DNA of 64,000 nucleotides from JAHEDT01 sp963825615 (GTDB lineage: Bacteria > Desulfobacterota > Desulfuromonadia > Desulfuromonadales > BM103): contig CAWGTV010000003.1 in NCBI GenBank assembly GCA_963825615.1, positions 496,001 through 560,000 of the forward strand, written 5' to 3'. The notes under the pieces are model-generated. The model did not search any database. It saw only the letters and a list, made by a program, of their open reading frames with translations, and was not told where the DNA came from. The position numbers and the translations under genes were made by a program. Shown piece after piece: positions 57,962-64,000 of the stretch; position 1 is the stretch's first letter, and each line of letters begins with the position of its first letter.

Positions 57962-58411
57962 TCAGAGAGTCATACTGAGCGCTATTTCATCGCATTCCGG
58001 GAACTTCGCACACTTGATGCAATCCCCCCAGATCTTTTGGGGCAGCTCTGACTTCTCGATCACAGCAAACCCAAGTTTTTCGAAAAACGTCTGTTGATAT
58101 GTCAAAGCAAAAATCCTGCCAATTCCAAGCTGGCGCGCTTCGGATATGCAGGCTTCCACCAGAAGCTTGCCGATGCCGCGCGCGCCAAAATCTTCGTGAA
58201 CCACCAGTGAGCGCACTTCGGCGAGGTCTTCCCAGCAGATATTCAGAGCGGCTGCCCCGACAACCCGGTCCCCTTCGACAAATACATAGAAATCACGGAT
58301 CGCTTCAAAAATCTCCATGAGCGACCGCGGCAACACCAGTCCGTCCTTGGCATACGCCAACAGCAGTTTGTGGATTTGACGAGCGTCTTTAAGAATAGCC
58401 TTGCGAATCAT
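57962..58411 (-). CDS. argA: GNAT acetyltransferase (short ArgA-like N-acetylglutamate synthase type)
   Basis: 149 residues. GNAT fold with acetyl-CoA loop VHEDFGARGIGKLLVEAC (V-x5-RGxGxG/K-like) and YQQTFFEKLGFAVI. The C-terminal IKCAKFPECDEIAL Cys pair is typical of the short single-domain N-acetylglutamate synthases of delta-type bacteria. It would acetylate glutamate in arginine synthesis; a general N-acetyltransferase is the alternative. Confidence 0.65.
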   Translation of the reverse strand: MIRKAILKDARQIHKLLLAYAKDGLVLPRSLMEIFEAIRDFYVFVEGDRVVGAAALNICWEDLAEVRSLVVHEDFGARGIGKLLVEACISEARQLGIGRIFALTYQQTFFEKLGFAVIEKSELPQKIWGDCIKCAKFPECDEIALSMTL

Positions 58412-58437
58412 AAATGCTCCCGGAAGCAACCGCCTTT

Positions 58438-60105
58438 TCAGACAGCTGCCGAAGTGGAAATAAGTTCTTTCGCATGCAGCAGGGACTGCTCGGTCACCTG
58501 CGCCCCGCCAAGCATGCGTGCCATCTCCTGCACTCTCTCTTCACCAGACAGGTGTTCCATTGCCGCCAGAGTACGCCCTGCCGTCTCCTGCTTTATAACG
58601 CGGTAGTGATGGTCGGCAAAGGCCGCGACCTGGGGCAGATGAGTGACACAAAGAATCTGCGCTGAGCGACTGACCGCTCGCAACTTCCGACCGACGGCCG
58701 TCGCCGCGGCACCACCAATTCCGGCATCCACTTCATCAAAGATGACTGTCGGCACGCTATCGGCCTCTGGAGCAAGACGCTTGAGCGCCAGCATCAAACG
58801 GGAGAGTTCCCCCCCCGAGGCAACCCTTGCTAAAGGCATGAGTGGCTCTCCCGGGTTCAAACTGATCATAAATTCAACTTTTTCCAAACCATCATGGCCA
58901 GGATGGGGCAAGGGAGCAAAATCAACTTCGAATGCAGCTCCGGACATAGCCAGATCACCCAGTTCGGCGACAAGAGTTGTCACCATCTGCTTTGCCGCCC
59001 GCCGGCGGCATGCAGAAAGGTCTTCACCCAACTGGCGACAGGACTCGGCAAGGGCCTGCAGATCATTGGTAAGAGTGTCACGGGTTTCGCCAGCATTCTC
59101 CAACTCGGCGACCTCGGCAGCCAAGCCGTCATGCAGGGCCAGGATTTCGCTGACACTCGGTGCATATTTGCGCTTGAGCCGGATCAAAACCGAGAGGCGC
59201 TCTTCTATGGCTTCGAGCCGATCTGGTTCAAATGTGATGCGGCCGAGGTAGGAACGCAGTTGCGCCGAGACATCTTCAAGTTCATAGAGACTGCGCTGCA
59301 ACGCCTCGGCAAGCCTTCCTAGCTCCGGGTCAATCGCTGCAACCGACTGCAGGTCAGCCGTCAGACGGCCGAGAATTTCACATACGGCACCATCAGCCTC
59401 ATAGAGATCCTCGTAGCCGCCTTGCGTAATCCCCGCCAGGCGCTCTGCGTTCTGCAGCAGCAACCGTTCGGCCGGAAGGCCTTCTTCCTCGGCAATCGAG
59501 AGCTGTGCAGCTTCGATTTCAGCGACTTGATGGCGCAGAAGATCAAGCCGCTGCTGGCGGTCACGCTCGGCATGATCCAGTCGTTCGAGCTGTCGGGCCA
59601 CGCCCTGCATTCTTTGGTAGGCATCGCGATAAGCGTGGACCGGTTGATCAAGCATCCCGAAACGGTCAAGGATGGCAAGATGAACATGGCGCTGCAGCAG
59701 GGTCTGATGCTCATGCTGACCGCACATGGTCACCAGCTGTTCTGCCAGCGGCTGCAGTTGGGCAAGAGTTGCCAGGCTACCGTTGACATAGGCCCGGCTG
59801 CGGCCGCCGCTTTGCACGACCCGCCGCAGGACCAGTTCTTCATCGGCGGGGAAACCTGCCTCGGCGAGTGACTGGCGGATATCGTCACGCCCGGTCAGTT
59901 CGAACAGAGCTTCGACCGTCGCTTCGCCAGCACCAGCCCGGACCAGGTCTGGGCGCGCCCGATCGCCCAGCAATAGGCCAAAGGCATCGAGAATGATCGA
60001 CTTGCCGGCACCGGTCTCTCCGGTCAGGACGTTGAACCCCTCTTCGAACTGAACGTCGAGACGATCGATAATGGCAAAGTTGGTGATGGTCAGGTTGAGG
60101 AGCAT
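58438..60105 (-). CDS. recN: DNA repair ATPase RecN
   Basis: 555 residues. LLNLTITNFAIIDRLDVQFEEGFNVLTGETGAGKSIILDAFGLLLGDRARPD is the SMC-type N-terminal Walker A region (GETGAGKS), coiled coils fill the middle, and VASGGELSRLMLALK and VIFDEVDAGIGG form the C-terminal signature and Walker B. RecN acts at double-strand breaks. No clear ribosome site precedes ATG 60105; the upstream DNA is a REP-like repeat. Confidence 0.95.
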   Translation of the reverse strand: MLLNLTITNFAIIDRLDVQFEEGFNVLTGETGAGKSIILDAFGLLLGDRARPDLVRAGAGEATVEALFELTGRDDIRQSLAEAGFPADEELVLRRVVQSGGRSRAYVNGSLATLAQLQPLAEQLVTMCGQHEHQTLLQRHVHLAILDRFGMLDQPVHAYRDAYQRMQGVARQLERLDHAERDRQQRLDLLRHQVAEIEAAQLSIAEEEGLPAERLLLQNAERLAGITQGGYEDLYEADGAVCEILGRLTADLQSVAAIDPELGRLAEALQRSLYELEDVSAQLRSYLGRITFEPDRLEAIEERLSVLIRLKRKYAPSVSEILALHDGLAAEVAELENAGETRDTLTNDLQALAESCRQLGEDLSACRRRAAKQMVTTLVAELGDLAMSGAAFEVDFAPLPHPGHDGLEKVEFMISLNPGEPLMPLARVASGGELSRLMLALKRLAPEADSVPTVIFDEVDAGIGGAAATAVGRKLRAVSRSAQILCVTHLPQVAAFADHHYRVIKQETAGRTLAAMEHLSGEERVQEMARMLGGAQVTEQSLLHAKELISTSAAV

Positions 60106-60112
60106 AGGGATC

Positions 60113-60145
60113 GTGGCACGTGGCGCGTAGCGCGTGACAAGGTAA
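60113..60145. repeat. REP-like repeat, left half, interrupted by the TnpB element
   Basis: cgtggcgcg (60119-60127) is one arm of the REP-like family; its partner cgcgccacg is at 60787-60795, beyond the TnpB element. Confidence 0.5.
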
Positions 60146-60169
60146 AGGCAAACAATATAAAAACAGCTG

Positions 60170-60780
60170 TTTTCATAACATCAGTGAACTACCCCGCCGC
60201 AAGCGACGGAGCTTCCTGTGTCAACGAACCATGACTCGTAGACCGGTTCCTGCGAACCGTTCCGCCGTCAGAGGATTCTCCACAGGCGTGGATTCGGGCA
60301 GTCCCTGCCCTAGAAAGAATATTCAGTGCTGCGTTGTGATCGCGATCCAGGACATGCCCGCAACCCGGACAGCGGTGCGTCCTCGTTGCCAGGGTCTTGG
60401 AAACCTTCGTTCCACAATCGGAGCATTCGACGCTTGTATGGCGAGGGTCCACTTTCTCGAACCAGCACCCAGCCTCTTCGGCTTTGAGGATTTCCTGCTG
60501 CCGGACGCGGGTCAATCCCTTGCCGGTTTGCTCATAATGGTTGCGTCGATCCACAAGGCAGGAGTTATACAGTATCCGACACACCTCCAGCGTCCGCTCC
60601 AGTTGAACGACCTGCTGTTTCGAGGGATAGATTCTGTACTTGAACGTCTTACGCATTCTGGTTCTCCAGAAACTTGATAGAATGAAACAGATTCAAATTC
60701 TTTCGCCTTTCATCCCCCACCTCTCGGAAGGAGACTTCCCGGCGAAACGTTAAACGGTTGCAGGCAATTTGCATAAAGAG
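60170..60780 (-). mobile_element. IS200/IS605-family TnpB element, internally deleted
   Basis: TnpB-like gene with both flanks: upstream on the minus strand a hairpin-rich end (ggaag and cttcc near 60726-60740), downstream a right-end-like stretch ending gcggcggggtagttcac (60186-60170). There is no tnpA. Boundaries are estimated. Confidence 0.55.
60189..60656 (-). pseudogene. TnpB deletion derivative (N-terminal region joined to zinc finger)
   Basis: 155 residues in an unbroken frame: MRKTFKYRIYPSKQQVVQLE and NSCLVDRRNHYE from the TnpB N-terminus run directly into EAGCWFEKVDPRHTSVECSDCG, the zinc-ribbon and RuvC-III end (DRDHNAALNIL). Roughly 200 or more residues with the first two RuvC catalytic acids are missing, so nuclease activity is not expected. 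It is the remnant of the guide-RNA-directed IS605-type nuclease. Confidence 0.8.
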
Positions 60781-60786
60781 GTTGTC

Positions 60787-60812
60787 CGCGCCACGCGTCC
60801 TGCGCCATTCTG
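60787..60812. repeat. REP-like repeat, right half
   Basis: cgcgccacg plus cgtcctgcgcc; complements the arm at 60119-60127 across the TnpB element. Confidence 0.45.
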
Positions 60813-60813
60813 T

Positions 60814-61668
60814 TTACCGTTCGCCCCAGCGCAACTTGGTACGCAGAACCTGGAAATAGTCTTTACTCGGGCTTTTGATCAACAGCGTCGAATGGTTCGA
60901 TTTGCGTAGTTCTACAACATCGCCGCCACGCAGAGGCATCCCTTCCTGGCCATCGGCGGTCAGGACCACATCTTCATCCTGGGATTTGACTTCGATGCGG
61001 ATCATGGCCTCATCGGAGACCACGATCGGCCGGTTGGTCAGGGTATGCGAACAGATCGGCGAGAGGACATGGCAATGATTGCCGGGGTATATGATCGGTC
61101 CGCCGGCGGCCAGATTGTAGCCGGTCGAGCCGGTCGGAGTCGAGACGATCAAGCCATCCGCCTTGAAAGTCGTCAGGTAGTCACCATCAATCCAGGCTTC
61201 CATGTCGATGATCCGGGCCAGCGCGCCCTTGTTGATGACCACATCGTTGAGAACGCGATAACGCGCGACCTCTGTGCCGTTGCGCCGGACAATAGCCAAA
61301 AGGCGCATGCGCTCGGAAACCGAGAATTCCCCCTTGACAACCTGCTCCAGCATGGGAAAGAGTTCAGAGCGGGTTATTTCTGTCAGGAAGCCGAGGCTGC
61401 CGAGGTTGACGCCGAGAATAGGGGTGCGCAGGTCGCCGATCAGCCGGGCGACGGAGAGCAGGGTGCCGTCACCGCCGAGCACGACAACCATGTCGACCAG
61501 GGGTGGGATGGCCTGGCTCGGATAACCAGGGACATTGGCCATGGCCTTGGCCAGAGGCTCGTCGACAAAGACCTCGATATTGCGTTCCACCAGCCAGGCA
61601 ACGACTTCTTCGGCAAGGCGGACGGCGTCCTTGTGATGACGCTTGGCAAAAATCCCGATACGCTTCAT
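60814..61668 (-). CDS. nadK: NAD kinase
   Basis: 284 residues. VVVLGGDGTLLSVARLIGD (GGDGT) and FKADGLIVSTPTGSTGYNLAAGGPI are the NADK motifs. It phosphorylates NAD to NADP. ATG 61668 has GGAGGAA about 8 bases upstream. recN and nadK are commonly neighbours; here the TnpB element sits between them. Confidence 0.95.
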   Translation of the reverse strand: MKRIGIFAKRHHKDAVRLAEEVVAWLVERNIEVFVDEPLAKAMANVPGYPSQAIPPLVDMVVVLGGDGTLLSVARLIGDLRTPILGVNLGSLGFLTEITRSELFPMLEQVVKGEFSVSERMRLLAIVRRNGTEVARYRVLNDVVINKGALARIIDMEAWIDGDYLTTFKADGLIVSTPTGSTGYNLAAGGPIIYPGNHCHVLSPICSHTLTNRPIVVSDEAMIRIEVKSQDEDVVLTADGQEGMPLRGGDVVELRKSNHSTLLIKSPSKDYFQVLRTKLRWGER

Positions 61669-61802
61669 AGAGCCACTTCCTCCAGACCGAGGGACTTTAT
61701 CACAGCATACCCCCAAAGTCCATGCCTATCAATGACTTACGGCACCTGGCGCTTGTTCGGCCAAGCCCACTGTGCTACCATTCATCTTCAACCTCGAACC
61801 CC

Positions 61803-63146
61803 ATGGCAAAGATGGATCTTTTTTCTTCAGCAGCATCCGCTAAAGCGCTGTCGCCATTGGCAGAACGGCTGCGCCCGCAGCGTCTCGACGAGATGGTCGG
61901 TCAGCAGCATCTGCTGGGGGAAGACGGCATCCTGCGCCTCCTGATCGAGCAGGACCAGCTTTCCTCGGCTATCTTCTGGGGTCCTCCCGGAACCGGTAAA
62001 ACCACTTTGGCAAGAGTCATCGCCAAAACCACACGCAGTCATTTCATTGCATTCTCGGCCGTTCTGCAGGGCGTCAAGGATATCCGCGAAGTCGTTGCCA
62101 AGGCGCAGCAGGAAAGAAACTACTATGGGCGGCGAACCCTACTGTTCATCGACGAGATCCACCGTTTCAACAAGGCCCAGCAGGATGCCCTGCTCCCCTG
62201 GGTAGAAAACGGCGATATCATCATGATCGGCGCCACCACCGAAAATCCCTCTTTCGAGGTCAATTCCGCGCTGCTTTCCCGTTCGCGGGTCTTTGTTCTT
62301 GAACCCCTCTCCAGCGGCGACATTCAAAAGCTCGTCACCCGCGCGCTCTCTGCCGATGAGGGCCTCGGTCCGCATAAGTTCGTCATTGAAGACCAGGCCG
62401 TAGAGTTTCTCGCCGACCAGGCGCATGGAGACGCCCGGGTGGCATTGAACACCCTTGAGCTTGCCGCCGCCACGTCTCGCGAAAAAATCATCCGGCACGA
62501 GGACGTCGCTGCGGCCATGCAGAAAGCGCCACTGCTTTACGATAAGGGCGCTGAAGAGCACTACAACGTCATTTCCGCCTTCATCAAAAGCATGCGTGGG
62601 TCCGACCCGGATGCTGCCATCTACTGGCTGGCTCGTATGATCGAGGCGGGCGAAGACCCGCTCTTCATCGCCCGGCGCATGGTTATTTTTGCGGCCGAGG
62701 ATGTCGGCAACGCCGACCCACGTGCCCTGCAGGTGGCTGTCGCCACCCAGCAAGCGGTGCATTTCATCGGTATGCCCGAAGGGCGCATACCACTCGCCCA
62801 GGCGGCAACCTATCTGGCCACGGCGCCGAAGAGCAATGCTGCCTACAAGGCCATCAGTGCCGCCCAGAAGGAGGTCCGCCAGAGTGGCGCCCTGCCGGTC
62901 CCTCACCACCTACGCAACGCGCCGACCGGACTGATGAAAGACCTCGGCTACGGCAAGGATTATCAGTACGCCCATGATCAAGCAGACAGCGTCGTCACCC
63001 AGAAGCACCTCCCGGAAGCGCTCGTCGATACAAAATTCTACCGACCCAAGGACTCCGGTTACGAAAAGATGATCCGCGAGCGTCTCGAGTGGTGGGCAAA
63101 AGAAAGGCAGTTGAGAACACGGCACAACGATAGTGGGGAAAACTGA
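61803..63146 (+). CDS. rarA: Replication-associated recombination protein RarA (MgsA)
   Basis: 447 residues from ATG 61803. RLDEMVGQQHLLGEDGILRLLI, Walker A IFWGPPGTGKTTLAR, Walker B TLLFIDEIHRFN, TTENPSFEVNSALLSR, then the clamp-loader-like C-terminus (GYGKDYQYAHDQADSVV, FYRPKDSGYE). RarA acts at stalled replication forks. The longer frame from 61722 lacks family-like residues. Confidence 0.93.
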   Translation: MAKMDLFSSAASAKALSPLAERLRPQRLDEMVGQQHLLGEDGILRLLIEQDQLSSAIFWGPPGTGKTTLARVIAKTTRSHFIAFSAVLQGVKDIREVVAKAQQERNYYGRRTLLFIDEIHRFNKAQQDALLPWVENGDIIMIGATTENPSFEVNSALLSRSRVFVLEPLSSGDIQKLVTRALSADEGLGPHKFVIEDQAVEFLADQAHGDARVALNTLELAAATSREKIIRHEDVAAAMQKAPLLYDKGAEEHYNVISAFIKSMRGSDPDAAIYWLARMIEAGEDPLFIARRMVIFAAEDVGNADPRALQVAVATQQAVHFIGMPEGRIPLAQAATYLATAPKSNAAYKAISAAQKEVRQSGALPVPHHLRNAPTGLMKDLGYGKDYQYAHDQADSVVTQKHLPEALVDTKFYRPKDSGYEKMIRERLEWWAKERQLRTRHNDSGEN

Positions 63147-63459
63147 CGTAATAACGTTATCTCTTCATCACTCACTCGCAACGCTCCATTCCATCCTAGT
63201 TCAAGTATTCTGCGACCCTTTCGAAAACCCGGCTTTCACGCATAAAAAAACACTTAATTAAACATATTTATGTTTTATTTATATTACTTAAATAATATTA
63301 TGTATAACTATATAACTTATTATCAAAATATCCATAGCGTAACGAGCATATAATTTCTTGACTTTTGATTCAATTTACATATAGTTGACATTAATTTTTA
63401 TATAATTAAACCTAACATATCATCATTGTCTGCGACATATGTGGTGATATAAAAACGAT
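63147..63459. other. AT-rich gene-free region
   Basis: 313 bases very rich in A/T between rarA and the last gene. A sigma-70-like promoter, TTGACT-N16-TATAGT (63358-63385), may serve the following gene. Comparable to the AT-rich DNA before mucR. Confidence 0.5.
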
Positions 63460-64000
63460 ATGGGACTCGAAACCATCGCCATCGAGGCACAATCTGCCAG
63501 CAAGGTGCACCCGTTTCCGTTGACTTTGCAGCGGGACCAGAGAGTCTCCCTTTCCCGTTTGATCAACAAGCTCAACCTTCTCAACTTCAGAGACGAGCCT
63601 ATCCTTTTCAACCTGAAACACAGGCAACACGACCATACCATCTCCATGCAAGCCCATCCCCAACCATGCATGGACGCTGAACTCGAATGCTGTTGGCTGG
63701 AGCAGGAAGAGGGGAATGACCAGCGCTTCCAAGCCTACGATCTGACTAATTTCATCATGACAGACGGACAGAGCCTTATCGAGGTCGAAGCGTCTCTGAT
63801 CTCAATCAATGGCCGTCAGGTCACAGTCAGATTGCCGGAGGAAAGCCATGAGGCCCATGCAAGAACCATCAAAAGATTTCCATGTCCAGGCATCAAGGTC
63901 AACGTTGTCGCCAACAGTTCGATCTACCAAGGGCAGTTGGTCGATTTCAATGCTTTCTACATGCGGGTTGTCCTGCAGGCCAACCCGCCACAGACCTTCG
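63460..64000 (+). CDS. Probable PilZ-like domain protein, C-terminus outside the window
   Basis: Open frame of 180 codons from ATG 63460 running off the end. Soluble N-terminal domain with a PilZ-like start near residue 125 (ARTIKRFPCPGIKVNVVANSS and QGQLVDFNAFYMRV); the NxSxxG motif is altered (VDFNAFYM). I infer a PilZ-type or YcgR-N-like regulatory protein. No strong ribosome site is seen. Confidence 0.55.
   Translation, partial: MGLETIAIEAQSASKVHPFPLTLQRDQRVSLSRLINKLNLLNFRDEPILFNLKHRQHDHTISMQAHPQPCMDAELECCWLEQEEGNDQRFQAYDLTNFIMTDGQSLIEVEASLISINGRQVTVRLPEESHEAHARTIKRFPCPGIKVNVVANSSIYQGQLVDFNAFYMRVVLQANPPQTF

Overview
The window reads as one continuous stretch of a Gram-negative, anaerobic, metal-reducer-type chromosome, most likely a member of the Desulfuromonadales / Geobacter group (my inference from gene content). 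The pointers are a MucR/Ros zinc-finger regulator, a GAF-type PtsP, PilZ and HD-GYP proteins, a DsbC-like protein with a CXXCH motif, DUF4126 and DUF5714 proteins, a long-form HflX, alanine dehydrogenase beside an Lrp regulator, and a sigma-54 activator fused to an [FeFe]-hydrogenase-like domain. No tRNA, rRNA, prophage or CRISPR array was seen. Most genes are housekeeping.

Layout. 0-14 kb: end of an L,D-transpeptidase gene, LysE exporter, TrmO, rhomboid protease, YbaK deacylase, Sir2, BI-1 protein, HD protein, DjlA, a second YbaK protein, a PEGA lipoprotein, a GAF/HD-GYP protein, a DUF5714 protein, ald with a divergent lrp-type gene, and an RluA pseudouridine synthase. 14-24 kb: glgC, DUF4126, Smr, a TPR-like membrane protein, a 0.47 kb gene-free stretch with a strong RNA hairpin, MltD, HflX, FabI, DsbC-like protein and MntP. 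24-28 kb: a tight three-gene operon (P-loop NTPase, ABC half-transporter, alpha/beta hydrolase) whose function I do not recognise. 28-34 kb: a tandem-repeat secreted protein, PHP phosphatase, an OppD/OppF pair without permeases, an isochorismatase-like hydrolase, YajQ and threonine aldolase.

34.4-37.1 kb is the most interesting part. A 756-residue protein joins two [4Fe-4S] ferredoxin motifs, an [FeFe]-hydrogenase-like H-cluster domain, another Fe-S domain, a sigma-54 AAA+ domain and a Fis-type HTH. The dyad GTGCC-N6-GGCAC lies just upstream of this gene and, once exact and once with one mismatch, downstream of it. The downstream copies precede a good -24/-12 promoter that would drive a roughly 95-nt RNA ending in an intrinsic terminator with a C/U-rich loop. 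Together this looks like a redox or H2-responsive activator controlling itself and a small RNA.

37-54 kb holds ptsP, valS, a receiver-domain protein, dgt, mucR, a DUF2914 protein, a PilZ protein, deoB-deoC, argJ, a hybrid sensor kinase and secA. At least 14 reading-frame breaks fall here, many in genes that are normally indispensable (valS, secA), so they look like sequence errors, not decay. 54-64 kb: secreted proteins, an OmpA/VWA protein, an M23 peptidase, a GNAT enzyme, recN, a deleted TnpB element lodged in a REP-like repeat, nadK, rarA and the start of a PilZ-like gene cut by the window end.
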